Part shown: positions 33,679 through 42,898 of the stretch, one piece after another | Layout of the letters: each line of letters begins with the position of its first letter | Numbering within the stretch: the first letter of the stretch is position 1 | Notes under the pieces: generated by a model | What the model was told of the DNA's origin: nothing | Databases searched by the model: none | What the model saw: the letters and a program-made list of their open reading frames with translations, nothing else | Assembly: GCF_900095225.1 (NCBI RefSeq) | Contig: NZ_LT607415.1 | Location: forward strand, 248,001 to 312,000 | Source of the DNA: Pseudomonas sp. UMAB-08 | GTDB lineage: Bacteria > Pseudomonadota > Gammaproteobacteria > Pseudomonadales > Pseudomonadaceae | Direction: 5' to 3' | DNA: 64,000 nt | Translations under genes and position numbers: made by a program

Positions 33679-34395
33679 ATGCAAACCGCTATTAACCTCT
33701 GGCCGCTGCTGGGCGTGCTGGTCATCGTCATTGGCTTCGTGCTGCGCTTCAATCCGATGCTGGTGGTCGCCCTCGCGGCCGTGGTCACCGGTTTTGCCGC
33801 GAGCATGCCGTTGGACACTATTCTTGCGACCATCGGCAACGGGTTCATCAAAACCCGCACCTTGCCCCTGATCATCCTGTTGCCGCTGGCGGTCATCGGC
33901 CTGCTGGAGCGCCACGGTTTGCGTCTGCATGCGCAAAGCTGGATTGCCCGGTTCCAGAGCGCGACGGCCGGTCGCCTGTTGATTGCTTACCTGTTTGTCC
34001 GCGAAATCACTGCTGCGGTGGGGCTGACAAGCCTGGGCGGGCACCCGCAGATGGTCCGACCATTGTTGGCGCCCATGGCTGAAGGCGCTGCCGAGGCGCG
34101 GTTCGGCAAGCTGCCGGAAGCAGTGCGTTTTCGATTGCTGGCGCTATGCGCGGCAACGGACAACGTCGGGCTGTTCTTCGGCGAAGACATATTCGTCGCC
34201 TTTGGCGCTATCGCCTTGATGCACACCTTTCTGCTGGGCTCGGGGATCGACGTTGACCCGATGCACATTGCGTTCTGGGGTATTCCAACGGCGATCTGTG
34301 CGTTCGTGATCCACGCCATACGGCTGCATCGCTTTGATCGATTGTTGGGACGTGAACTGCAAGCCAGCCCGGCTGTGAAGGAGCTTGCGCAATGA
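33679..34395 (+). CDS. DUF969 domain membrane protein
   Basis: The 238-residue inner-membrane protein is of the DUF969 family, with about six spans and the typical LWPLLGVLVIVIGFVLRFNPMLVVALAAVVTGFAAS start and LTSLGGHPQMVRPLLAPMAEGAAE (about 115-140). DUF969 and DUF979 are neighbouring membrane proteins that probably form one transporter; in other Pseudomonas they sit next to a pyroglutamyl peptidase, which suggests peptide or pyroglutamate transport. That peptidase is absent here. The stop overlaps the DUF979 ATG. Its partner gene is frameshifted, so the transporter may be non-functional. Confidence 0.85.
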   Translation: MQTAINLWPLLGVLVIVIGFVLRFNPMLVVALAAVVTGFAASMPLDTILATIGNGFIKTRTLPLIILLPLAVIGLLERHGLRLHAQSWIARFQSATAGRLLIAYLFVREITAAVGLTSLGGHPQMVRPLLAPMAEGAAEARFGKLPEAVRFRLLALCAATDNVGLFFGEDIFVAFGAIALMHTFLLGSGIDVDPMHIAFWGIPTAICAFVIHAIRLHRFDRLLGRELQASPAVKELAQ

Positions 34396-35341
34396 TCATC
34401 TCGATTCAATACCTGTACTGGTTGGCGGGGGTGATTCTGGCGATCACCTCGGTCATGACGCTCACCGATAAAAGTAATCCGAAGCGCTGGAGCACCGGTT
34501 TATTCTGGGGCCTGTTCAGCATCGCGTTTCTGGTGGGCGAGCAGTTGCCACCCGCGCTGGTTGGCGTCGGTGTGCTGGCGATGGCTGCCATCGCCGGGTG
34601 CGGCGGGGTTGGGATGGGTAAACATCATGACCTGCCCGACAAGGCTCGTCGGGCAAGCGCCGGGCGCTTAGGCAACAAACTGTTCATCCCGGCACTGGCG
34701 ATTCCGCTGGTGACTGTGATCGGCGCGGTCTTTCTGAAAAACGTCAAATTCGGCGACGTGGCCTTGCTTGATCCGGCCAACAGCACCTTTGTCTCGCTGG
34801 GCATCGGCTGCCTGATCGCGCTGTCGTTGGCGTGCTGGCTGACCCGCGACACCCCGGTGCAGGCGATGCGTGAGTCACGCCGTCTGACGGAGGCGCTGGG
34901 GTGGGCGCTGGTACTGCCGCAAATGCTCGCCATGCTCGGGCTGTTGTTCAATGACGCAGGCGTTGGCAAGGCGGTGGCGCACCTGGCCACGGCCTACATC
35001 AACCTCGACTTCCGCTTGGTGGCGGTGATGGTCTACGTGTTGGGCATGGCCCTGTTCACCGTGGTCATGGGCAACGGTTTCGCCGCCTTTCCAGTGATGA
35101 CGGGGGGTATTGGCGTGCCGTACTGGTCGGCATGTACGGCGCCAACCCTGCGGTGATGGCTGCCATCGGCATGTTCTCCGGTTACTGCGGAACACTGATG
35201 ACGCCCATGGCCGCCAACTACAACATTGTCCCGGCGGCGTTGCTGGAGTTACCGGACAAGTACGCGGTGATCAAGGCGCAGATCCCCACGGCGCTGGCGA
35301 TGCTGGTGGTCAATATCGTGTTGTTGTACGTGCTGATGTGA
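34392..35341 (+). pseudogene. Frameshifted DUF979 domain membrane protein gene
   Basis: The frame starting at 34392 encodes a DUF979 protein up to FPVMTGGIGVP, where it goes out of frame (YWSACTAPTLR stop at 35156). The rest of the protein continues in another frame as LVGMYGANPAVMAAIGMFSGYCGTLM and so on to a stop at 35341. One base is missing between about 35119 and 35123. Joined, the product would be about 315 residues, the family length. There is no slippery heptamer at the break, so programmed frameshifting is unlikely; a real loss or a sequencing error are the alternatives. The ATG overlaps the DUF969 stop. Confidence 0.85.
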
Positions 35342-35350
35342 TGTTTTAAA

Positions 35351-36313
35351 TCACCCGGCAACGCTGCTCTGTTTGAGTACGAACGGTTTCTCCACCGGAG
35401 CAGCGGCGCTGGCAGGTGTTCTACCGGACTTCAACAGCGTTTGAATCGCCTGGCTGTAAGCTTCACGCCCCAGGCTCATGCTGTTGTTGTGTGTGCCGCC
35501 AGGGACCAGCAACAAGCGTTTGGGTTCTCGGGCGGCCTGATACAGCTCTTCACTGAAGCGCGATGGCACATAAGGGTCATCCATGCCGTGCACGATCAGT
35601 ACCGGCATGTGGATCTCAGCGATTTTGTCGATGGAATCGAACTTTTGCGACAACAGCCAGCGCACCGGCAGCGACGTGTTGGCGACAGCCGTCGCCACGT
35701 CAGCGAGGGTGGTGAAAGTGGATTCGATGATCAGCCCCCGCGCCTGCTTTTTACCGCCGTCGCGTTCAGCATCGCGACCCAGTTCGGCGGCCAGATCAAT
35801 CGCCACGGCACCGCCCAGTGAATGGCCGTACAGCAGGCGTTTTGTGGCGTCGGGCTGCAAGGTTTTCAGACGCGCCCAGGCGATGCGTGCATCCTCGTAC
35901 ACCGAGGTCTCCGATGGTAGTGACCCCAGGCTCTGACCGAAGCCGCGGTAGTCGATGGCCAGTACAGAGAAACCCATGGCATGCAGTTGCTCGATGCGGA
36001 AAAACTGGCCCGTCAGGTTCCACCGTGTTCCGTGCAGGTACAGCACAGCGGGCGCGCTGGCTTTAGCTGCTGGCCACCACCAGGCATGGATGTTTTGCGA
36101 GTCGCCAAAATTTGGCGCCTTGAGTTCCAACTCTTCAACGTCGGCTGGCAAACCGTGATACCAACTGGCGGTGCCTGGCTCGATCTGGAACAGCAGCGTG
36201 CGCTCTTCGTGCTTAAGCACCGAGCAACTCAACGGCATGCCGAGGATCACCAGCGTCATGCATAGCAGCCTCAACCAGTGGGCTTTGAGGCGCGAAAAAA
36301 ATAACGTCGGCAT
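35351..36313 (-). CDS. Membrane-anchored alpha/beta hydrolase
   Basis: The 320-residue serine hydrolase starts with a hydrophobic anchor or uncleaved signal (LRLLCMTLVILGMPLSC; a lipobox-like end that lacks the ideal residue at -3). The core has LYLHGTRWNLTG (oxyanion), the nucleophile elbow GHSLGG (about 164-169), the Asp in VHGMDDPYVPS (about 243) and the His in PGGTHNNSM (about 272). It is a periplasm-facing BD-FAE/Bem46-like hydrolase of unknown ester substrate. It is convergent with the broken DUF979 gene and not obviously in an operon with msrA. Confidence 0.83.
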   Translation of the reverse strand: MPTLFFSRLKAHWLRLLCMTLVILGMPLSCSVLKHEERTLLFQIEPGTASWYHGLPADVEELELKAPNFGDSQNIHAWWWPAAKASAPAVLYLHGTRWNLTGQFFRIEQLHAMGFSVLAIDYRGFGQSLGSLPSETSVYEDARIAWARLKTLQPDATKRLLYGHSLGGAVAIDLAAELGRDAERDGGKKQARGLIIESTFTTLADVATAVANTSLPVRWLLSQKFDSIDKIAEIHMPVLIVHGMDDPYVPSRFSEELYQAAREPKRLLLVPGGTHNNSMSLGREAYSQAIQTLLKSGRTPASAAAPVEKPFVLKQSSVAG

Positions 36314-36479
36314 GGTGTGTCTCGGCGTTGAAGGTCGTCAGTCGATGGATTGGCCTTAGTGCGCAACAGCTGGCGAAGGCGGCGTGTCAGGCATACACGC
36401 GTCATGTGGATCGCAGGCAAGTCTCCCACAGACCTGTGAAGGCGCAAACGTGTTCGCGAAGCTTTTGCAGCTGCACTCA

Positions 36480-37211
36480 TTACAGCCCTTTGCCCACTAG
36501 CACTGGATCAGCGCGATAAAGGGTCGGCTCCATCTGCTTGAGATACTCCACTTTCGGCAGGTCATTGATGACGATGTAGGGACTGCTCGGGTTCAACGTC
36601 AGGTAGTTCTGGTGGTAGGTTTCGGCCGGGTAAAACGCTTTGTTGTTTTCAATCCGGGTGACGATGGGTGCGTTGAACGCTTTGGATGCGTCAAGTTGGG
36701 CGATGTAGGCCTTGGCGATTTTTTCCTGCAGCGGGTTCTGCGGGAAAATCGCCGAGCGGTATTGGGTGCCGCTGTCGGGGCCTTGTCTGTTCAATTCGGT
36801 TGGGTTGTGGGCCACCGAGAAGAACACCTGCAGCAAGCGTCCATAAGTGATTGTTGTCGGGTCGTAGGTGATCTGTACCGACTCCGCATGCCCGGTGTCG
36901 CCGGAACTGACCTGACCATACTCTGCCGTGTTGGCGGCGCCGCCCGCGTAACCGGACACCGCGTTCTCGACGCCGCGCACGTGCTGGAATACGCCTTGAA
37001 CACCCCAAAAGCATCCGCCAGCGATTACGGCCACTTCGCGGTGGGCGGTGCCGACAGGCTCATCCAGAGCGGGTGGGGCGATGGCAACGGCTTTTTCGGC
37101 CGAACACGCGGTTTGCGACAGGCCCAGTAGCAAGGTGATCAGGCTGACGCCAGCCAGTTTCAACGGCAACCACGAAGTCGATCTCTTTTCGCCCACTGTA
37201 GAAGTACTCAT
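36480..37211 (-). CDS. msrA: Peptide-methionine (S)-S-oxide reductase MsrA, exported
   Basis: The 243-residue enzyme reduces the S epimer of methionine sulfoxide in proteins. The catalytic Cys67 lies in GGCFWGVQGVF, followed by YAGG, TGHAESVQITYDP and the recycling-region HQNYL. An N-terminal hydrophobic stretch (LPLKLAGVSLITLLLGLSQTAC) makes this an exported form, with a poor lipobox, so the enzyme acts in the periplasm. I chose the ATG at 37211 because GAGG lies eight nt in front. It is the third gene of a unit msrB-dipZ-msrA, with 61 nt after dipZ. The housekeeping cytoplasmic msrA must be elsewhere. Confidence 0.9.
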   Translation of the reverse strand: MSTSTVGEKRSTSWLPLKLAGVSLITLLLGLSQTACSAEKAVAIAPPALDEPVGTAHREVAVIAGGCFWGVQGVFQHVRGVENAVSGYAGGAANTAEYGQVSSGDTGHAESVQITYDPTTITYGRLLQVFFSVAHNPTELNRQGPDSGTQYRSAIFPQNPLQEKIAKAYIAQLDASKAFNAPIVTRIENNKAFYPAETYHQNYLTLNPSSPYIVINDLPKVEYLKQMEPTLYRADPVLVGKGL

Positions 37212-37272
37212 TTTTTTCATCCTCACGTTCATCATTGAGAAAATCGCACGCTGTGAAGGCAGAACCACGTGA

Positions 37273-39045
37273 TCAACCGAATGTAAATGCGTAGGCCTGG
37301 ACGCCGGGGTCGAGGAATTCAATGGCAAAGGTGTGATCGATAATGGGTCCTGCCTGGCGTACCAGCTGATAAAGGCGCTGTTCGGTCACCGTGCCGTCAC
37401 CATTGGGCGCGATGTCAGTACCGTGATCCTCACCGGGCGCCGTGCCGTCGATGCTGACCCGAAAGCGCACAGGTTTGCCGTCGGGCCCCGGGCCGAGAAC
37501 CAGGTGCAGGTCTCGCGCATGAAAGCGATAGACGATACGGCCGGGGGCGTGTTCAAGGACGACCTGTTCAGGTTTGGCCGTCCACGTGCCGACCAGTCCC
37601 CATTGGTTCAGGAGCGGTTGCACCGGGGTGACGTAGGTCTGGGCCTTGTCCGCCACTTCATCGCCTGCCGACGCGAAGTTCTGTGCACGCGCGTAACCCA
37701 GATAGGTTTCGGGCGAGCTTACCTCCGCATCATCTGCGGCCATCTGGACGCCTTGAGCATCGGCAGCCGTGACCATGCCTCGGGCAACATTTGTATGGCC
37801 GGCTTCTGCCAGCAATTGTTGGATGACGCGCTCAGACTGCGCGTAGTTACCCTCACCAAAATGGTGGTAACGAATATTGCCTTGAGCGTCGATAAAGTAA
37901 TGCGCTGGCCAATACTGATTGTTGAAGCCACGCCAGATCGCGTAGTCGTTGTCGAGGGCGACCGGGTAATTGATACCCAGATCACGCACCGCTTTGCGCA
38001 CGTTATCGACGTCTCGTTCAAAGGCAAATTCGGGCGCGTGCACGCCGATCACCACCAAACCCTGATCATGGTATTTCTTCGCCCAAGCGTTGACGTAAGG
38101 CAGGCTGCGCAGGCAGTTGATGCAGGAATATGTCCAGAAGTCGATGACCACGACTTTGCCCTTCAGCTCTGCGGCGGTGAGCGGGGCAGCGTTCAGCCAT
38201 GTAACCGCGCCGGAGAGGTCGGGCAACGAGCCTTCTACCGGCAGGTTCAGGGCTGAGTCGGCGACGTCCTTAAGACTCACGCTCATCGTGACGCCGCTCG
38301 GGCTGCTTTCGCTCGGTGCAACCGGCGACAGGGTATTGAGCAGCTTTTGCTCAAGTCCGGCTGTCGCCACGCTGGATACGTTGGTCAGCAGCCCTGTGTC
38401 CAGCCCCAGCGCGATAGCGACGACGCCGATTAGCATGGCGATGCCCAGGCCTTGACGCAGCCATTCGCCGGCACCCAATGAGCGTTTCATGGCGGTAAAC
38501 AGCTTGCCGCCGATGAGCAAGGCAAACGCGAGCGAGGTGGCAGCCCCCGCGGCATAGGCCAACAGCAACAGGGTTGTGCCAACACTGGCGCCATGCAGCG
38601 CCGCGCCGGTGAGTACCAGGCCCAGGATGGGACCGGCACAAGGTGCCCATAACAGACCGGTGGCAACCCCGAGTAAAAACGATGATTTGATGCTGGGTGG
38701 GCCACCCGGTGTTTGTGCCGATTGGGAAAGACGGTCTCCCGCCGAGACCAGCGGGCGTGTCAAACGCTCGGCCAAATGGGGCATCAACAGGGTCAAGCTG
38801 AAGAATGCCATCAGCGCGACGGCCAGCCAGCGTCCATATTGGTTGGCCTGCACCACCCAGCCACCGCCGACGGCCGCCAGGGTGGCGACCGCTGCGAACG
38901 TCAACGCCATGCCGCACAATAGCGGCAGGCCACTGCGCCGGAACGGCTCGCCTGAGCGGGCGAATACGAAGGGCAGCACCGGCAGAATGCAGGGGCTGAG
39001 AATGGTCAGCACGCCCCCTAGGTACGACAAGATGATTAATAGCAT
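37273..39045 (-). CDS. dipZ: DipZ-type CcdA-thioredoxin fusion, periplasmic reductant supply
   Basis: The 590-residue protein fuses a six-span CcdA/DsbD-beta membrane domain (residues 1-210; redox cysteines Cys19 in SPCILP and Cys136 in APCAGP) to a periplasmic thioredoxin-like domain with CxxC at 308-311 (YSCINC). A C-terminal beta-rich DipZ domain follows. It should carry electrons from cytoplasmic thioredoxin across the membrane. Lying between msrB and msrA, its job here is probably to re-reduce these two exported repair enzymes rather than to serve cytochrome c maturation. All four redox cysteines are present. Confidence 0.9.
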   Translation of the reverse strand: MLLIILSYLGGVLTILSPCILPVLPFVFARSGEPFRRSGLPLLCGMALTFAAVATLAAVGGGWVVQANQYGRWLAVALMAFFSLTLLMPHLAERLTRPLVSAGDRLSQSAQTPGGPPSIKSSFLLGVATGLLWAPCAGPILGLVLTGAALHGASVGTTLLLLAYAAGAATSLAFALLIGGKLFTAMKRSLGAGEWLRQGLGIAMLIGVVAIALGLDTGLLTNVSSVATAGLEQKLLNTLSPVAPSESSPSGVTMSVSLKDVADSALNLPVEGSLPDLSGAVTWLNAAPLTAAELKGKVVVIDFWTYSCINCLRSLPYVNAWAKKYHDQGLVVIGVHAPEFAFERDVDNVRKAVRDLGINYPVALDNDYAIWRGFNNQYWPAHYFIDAQGNIRYHHFGEGNYAQSERVIQQLLAEAGHTNVARGMVTAADAQGVQMAADDAEVSSPETYLGYARAQNFASAGDEVADKAQTYVTPVQPLLNQWGLVGTWTAKPEQVVLEHAPGRIVYRFHARDLHLVLGPGPDGKPVRFRVSIDGTAPGEDHGTDIAPNGDGTVTEQRLYQLVRQAGPIIDHTFAIEFLDPGVQAYAFTFG

Positions 39046-39086
39046 GTGGCTGAATCCTTTTTAGTCGCTGTGGGCTGAGTCATGGC

Positions 39087-39602
39087 TCATGCCGAACCAG
39101 GCTTGAATGTCATGGCCACGCCGTTCATGCAGTAGCGCAGCCCGGTCGGTTCGGGGCCGTCATCGAACACATGGCCCAGATGGCCGCCGCAACGACGGCA
39201 GTGCACTTCGGTGCGGACCATGCCAAGCGCCATGTCGCGTGTTTCTGCGACGGCATGTTCGAGCGGGGCATAAAAGCTTGGCCAACCGGTGTGACTCTCG
39301 AATTTGGTGCTGGAGGAAAACAACTCAAGCTGGCACCCGGCACAGGCAAAACGTCCGCTCCGGTGTTCATTGTTGAGCGGGCTGCTGCCGGGCCGTTCGG
39401 TTGCGCTATGGCGCAGCACCTCGAATTGATCTGCCGAGAGTAGCGCGCGCCACTCGGCCTCGGTGTGGGCCACCTCGAAGACTTCGCTGGCCCTGGCCGT
39501 TCCGCCTGACGTCGCGGCGAGGGCGCGCCAGTTGAGGAGTCCTGTCGCCGCAAGGGCGACGCCAGCCGTGCTGCAAAAAAGAAACCATCGTCTGGATTGC
39601 AT
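39087..39602 (-). CDS. msrB: Peptide-methionine (R)-S-oxide reductase MsrB with Tat-like signal
   Basis: The 171-residue enzyme reduces R methionine sulfoxide. Residues 1-30 are a signal with twin arginines (MQSRRWFLFCSTAGVALAATGLL), so it is probably exported folded by the Tat system. Two zinc-binding pairs are CAGC (about 85) and CRRCGGH (about 137), and the catalytic Cys158 is in RYCMNG, where most MsrB have RYCINS. The ATG at 39602 is preferred over a GTG three codons upstream. It is the first gene of the msrB-dipZ-msrA unit and divergent from a two-component system. Confidence 0.9.
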   Translation of the reverse strand: MQSRRWFLFCSTAGVALAATGLLNWRALAATSGGTARASEVFEVAHTEAEWRALLSADQFEVLRHSATERPGSSPLNNEHRSGRFACAGCQLELFSSSTKFESHTGWPSFYAPLEHAVAETRDMALGMVRTEVHCRRCGGHLGHVFDDGPEPTGLRYCMNGVAMTFKPGSA

Positions 39603-39772
39603 AGGGATCACCTGGAAGGCGTGGGCGTTGTGTCATTGTTTTTCGCGCGCAGTCACCAAGTCCTCACGCAAAGTTAAATTAATTGTGATAAATGGATTCG
39701 ATGGAATCTTGCACAATGGCGTTCCCGCCGCGTCCCCCGCGCGCCGGAACCACTCATTCCAGAAGGCTGATA

Positions 39773-40495
39773 ATGGATGCGCCAAAACGTGTATTGATTG
39801 TCGAAGATGACCTGCAGCTCGCCGGCTTGTTGCGCCTGCATTTGCAGGACGAAGGCTACGCAGTGACGCATTGCGCCGATGGCAATGCGGGGTTGGCGCA
39901 GCTTGAACAAGGTGGCTGGGATGCCCTGATCCTGGACTTGATGCTGCCGGGTGTGGACGGTCTGGAGATCTGCCGGCAAGCCCGTGCCATGGCTCGCTAT
40001 ACGCCAATCATCATCACCAGTGCCCGGTCCAGCGAAATGCATCGCGTGCTCGGGCTCGAGCTCGGTGCCGACGATTATCTGGCCAAACCGTTTTCGATGC
40101 TGGAACTGGCGGCACGGGTCAAGGCGCTGCTGCGCAGGGTAGACGCCCTGGAAAAAAACATGAGGACGGTCGCCGGCAAGATCGAGCTTAACGGGGTGAC
40201 GCTGGACCCAGTGACGCGTCAGGCTGAGGTCGATGGTAAATACCTTGAACTCACACCACGTGAATTCGACCTGTTGTATTTTTTTGTGAAAAATCCCGGG
40301 AAGGTTTTTTCACGCATGGACTTGCTCAATCAGGTGTGGGGCTACAAGCACGATGGCTATGAACATACCGTCAACACCCACATCAATCGTCTGCGCGCAA
40401 AAGTCGAAGCTGATCCGGCGGAACCCAGTCGCATCCTGACCGTTTGGGGCCTGGGTTATCGTTTCTCGCCGGACCGCGTGAGGCCGGCTGAATGA
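39773..40495 (+). CDS. OmpR-family response regulator
   Basis: The 240-residue regulator has a receiver domain (phospho-acceptor Asp55 in LILDLMLPG, acidic pocket EDD at 11-13, Lys in AKPFSMLEL) and an OmpR-type winged-helix DNA-binding domain ending VWGLGYRF. I chose the ATG at 39773 because AAGG precedes it and the receiver domain begins there. The sensor kinase gene overlaps by ATGA. Divergence from msrB over 170 bp suggests that it controls the sulfoxide repair genes, much as YedVW controls MsrPQ in E. coli; this is inference. Confidence 0.9.
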   Translation: MDAPKRVLIVEDDLQLAGLLRLHLQDEGYAVTHCADGNAGLAQLEQGGWDALILDLMLPGVDGLEICRQARAMARYTPIIITSARSSEMHRVLGLELGADDYLAKPFSMLELAARVKALLRRVDALEKNMRTVAGKIELNGVTLDPVTRQAEVDGKYLELTPREFDLLYFFVKNPGKVFSRMDLLNQVWGYKHDGYEHTVNTHINRLRAKVEADPAEPSRILTVWGLGYRFSPDRVRPAE

Positions 40496-41955
40496 ACCTG
40501 ACGCTATTACAACGGCTGTCCGTAGCGTTCGCAATCTTGCTGTTAGCCTGCTGTGGGGCATCGGCCTGGTTGCAGATCCGCGCCAACGACCTGCATGAAA
40601 AAGAAGTGGTGCAAGGCTTGTCGCGTGGTTTGGCCGACAGTATCGCCCGCGACAACAACATGATCGGCGCCAGTAATCTCAAGGTTGAGGACATCCGCAG
40701 GCTGTTCAGCAAATTAATGAACGTCAATCCCAGCGTCGAAGTCTACTTGCTGGACAGCACCGGCCGTATCACCGGGGATGATGCGCCAGCCGGTCATCTG
40801 AAGCGTGACCGCGTCGATCTCAACCCTCTGCATCGCTTGCTGGACGGACAGCCGCTGCCAATCCTCGGCGACGATCCGCGCAGTGTCGACGGTCAAAAGG
40901 TGTTCAGCGTCGCCGCGCTGCACGATGGCGGCCAGGATCTGGGCTACCTCTACGTGGTGCTGATGGGTGAGGCGCATGACCGCATTTCAGCTCAGGTGGC
41001 CGCCAGCTCGGTGCTGCGCACGACGTTGTGGTCCATGGCGCTGGTCGCGCTGCTGGGTCTTGTGGCGGGGCTGATGGCGTTTCGGTTGATTACCCGGCCG
41101 CTGCGGCGCCTGACCGACACCATGCGCCATTTCGATACTCAGGCGGAGCCGGTCGCGTTGCCGGTAACCGCAGAAGATGGGGCCAGTCGACGCGATGAAA
41201 TAGCCGTGCTTGAGGCCAGTTTTAGCCAGATGGCGGCTCGGATTGCCGAGCAATGGCGCACCCTGACGCAGCTGGATCAAGACCGACGCGAACTGGTGGC
41301 GAATATTTCCCATGACTTGCGCACGCCGTTGGCGTCGTTGCATGGCTATCTGGAAACCCTCTCGTTCAAGGGCGCAACACTGAACGAGGCCGAGCGACAG
41401 CGCTATCTCGCTGCAGCCTTGAGTCAGAGCGACAACGTACGTCAACTGGCGCAGGCTTTGTTCGAGCTGGCCCGGCTGGAGCATGGCGCCGTGCAACTGG
41501 TGGTCGAAGATTTTTCGCTCTCCGACTTGATTCAGGACGTCTTTCAGAAATTCGAATTGATGGCTGAAGCCAGGCAGTCGCGGTTGGTGGCGGTATTACC
41601 GCGCTCGTCGTCCATGGTGTCGGCCGACCTGGGCATGATCGAGCGGGTACTGACTAACCTGATCGACAACGCGATCCGGCATACCCCCTCGGGCGGGACC
41701 ATCGAGGTGGCGCTCAAGCATGAGGCGGGCAAAGTCATCGTCACGGTCAGTGATACCGGGCCGGGTATTCCCGCACGACTGCTGGAAAACCTGTTCCGAC
41801 GGCCTTTCAGTCAGGCGGGCGACCGGCGCTCCGGTGGCCTTGGGCTGCTGATCGTTCGGCGCATTTTGCAACTGCACGACGCTCAGATTCGTCTGCTGTC
41901 CGCGCCCGGAAAAGGCGCGACTTTTTGTTTCGAACTGACGGCGGCGGGGGCTTAG
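40492..41955 (+). CDS. Two-component sensor histidine kinase
   Basis: The 487-residue inner-membrane kinase has TM1 (about 8-26), a periplasmic sensor region (about 28-178), TM2 (about 180-200), HAMP, then the H-box with His274 in NISHDLRTPLASLHGYLETL. The catalytic domain has the N-box LIDNAIRHTP, G1 VSDTGPGIP and G2 RSGGLGLLIVRRIL. It starts inside the regulator stop codon. The sensor domain (EVYLLDSTGRITGDDAPAG) is of the kind that detects envelope signals; the ligand or oxidant is not known. Its last codon overlaps the convergent LysR gene. Confidence 0.9.
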   Translation: MNLTLLQRLSVAFAILLLACCGASAWLQIRANDLHEKEVVQGLSRGLADSIARDNNMIGASNLKVEDIRRLFSKLMNVNPSVEVYLLDSTGRITGDDAPAGHLKRDRVDLNPLHRLLDGQPLPILGDDPRSVDGQKVFSVAALHDGGQDLGYLYVVLMGEAHDRISAQVAASSVLRTTLWSMALVALLGLVAGLMAFRLITRPLRRLTDTMRHFDTQAEPVALPVTAEDGASRRDEIAVLEASFSQMAARIAEQWRTLTQLDQDRRELVANISHDLRTPLASLHGYLETLSFKGATLNEAERQRYLAAALSQSDNVRQLAQALFELARLEHGAVQLVVEDFSLSDLIQDVFQKFELMAEARQSRLVAVLPRSSSMVSADLGMIERVLTNLIDNAIRHTPSGGTIEVALKHEAGKVIVTVSDTGPGIPARLLENLFRRPFSQAGDRRSGGLGLLIVRRILQLHDAQIRLLSAPGKGATFCFELTAAGA

Positions 41956-42881
41956 CCGAGCGCCGGTGCCGCGTCGTCGGTTGTCACTTCGGGCGCATCC
42001 GGCATCAAGGTTGCGATCAGCGCGCGCACCGTGCCTGGCAAGGCGTCCAGTTCGCGGACCAGGATACTGCGCTCGCGAATCGCCCAGGGTTCGTCGAGTT
42101 CGACAATCGCCAGTTGCATGGTGCGGCTGTGCCGGGCAGCGGCAGACTCGGGAATGATGCCAATGCCCACGCCGGCTTCGACCATGCGGCAGATGGCCTC
42201 GAAGCTGGACACCTGAATCCGCAGCGACAGGTTTTGCCCCAGCCGCTCGACATGGTCACGCAGGAAACTCAGGAGCGTGCTGCCTTCGTGCAGGCCAATA
42301 TGCTGGAAGGCCAGGGTCTGTTTGAGGGTCACCGGTTTCGGCCCGGCCAGCGTATGCCCCACGGGGACGGCCAGCACCAGACGGTCGGTACTGAAGTGCA
42401 TCACCTGTAAGCCAGCGGCTTCCACCGGACCGGCAATAATGCCCATGTCGGTGGTGCCATCGAGCACGCCGCGCACGATGTCCCGCGAAAGGCGTTCCTG
42501 CAGGTCGACGGTTACCCCTGGTCGTTTCGCCAGAAAACCTGCCAGCACTTCCGGCAGAAACTCGGTCACTGCTGTGGTGTTGGCGAAGATGCGGATGTGC
42601 CCGGCTGAATCGGTGCCGTAGCGGGTGAATTCGGATTTCAGGTAATCCACTTGGCGCATCACCAGTCGCGCATGCTTGAGCAGGCGATGACCGGCGGGTG
42701 TCAGCTCTACACCACGGCTGTCACGGTACAGCAGGCGAGTATCGAATTGGCTTTCCAGTGCCTTGATCCGGGCGCTGGCCGCCGCCGGTGACAGAAACGC
42801 TCGCCGCGCACCCTGGGTCAGACTTGGCGATTCGCCAATGTGGATGAACAGGCGCAGGTCAGCCAGATCGAAGTGCATCAT
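41952..42881 (-). CDS. itcR: LysR-type regulator of the itaconate locus (ItcR-like)
   Basis: The 309-residue LysR protein has the winged helix-turn-helix at 5-63 (LADLRLFIHIGESPSLTQGARRAFLSPAAASARIKALESQFD) and an effector domain. It is divergent from ich and corresponds in position to PA0877 of P. aeruginosa, whose product ItcR activates the itaconate genes. An inverted repeat AGCGTTCA-N7-TGAACGCT lies 18-40 nt before its start codon, and the same site is found before the TRAP transporter genes. The symbol is based on this synteny. The C-terminal end overlaps the kinase gene by four bases. Confidence 0.82.
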   Translation of the reverse strand: MMHFDLADLRLFIHIGESPSLTQGARRAFLSPAAASARIKALESQFDTRLLYRDSRGVELTPAGHRLLKHARLVMRQVDYLKSEFTRYGTDSAGHIRIFANTTAVTEFLPEVLAGFLAKRPGVTVDLQERLSRDIVRGVLDGTTDMGIIAGPVEAAGLQVMHFSTDRLVLAVPVGHTLAGPKPVTLKQTLAFQHIGLHEGSTLLSFLRDHVERLGQNLSLRIQVSSFEAICRMVEAGVGIGIIPESAAARHSRTMQLAIVELDEPWAIRERSILVRELDALPGTVRALIATLMPDAPEVTTDDAAPALG

Positions 42882-42898
42882 CGTCTCCCATTTTTATT

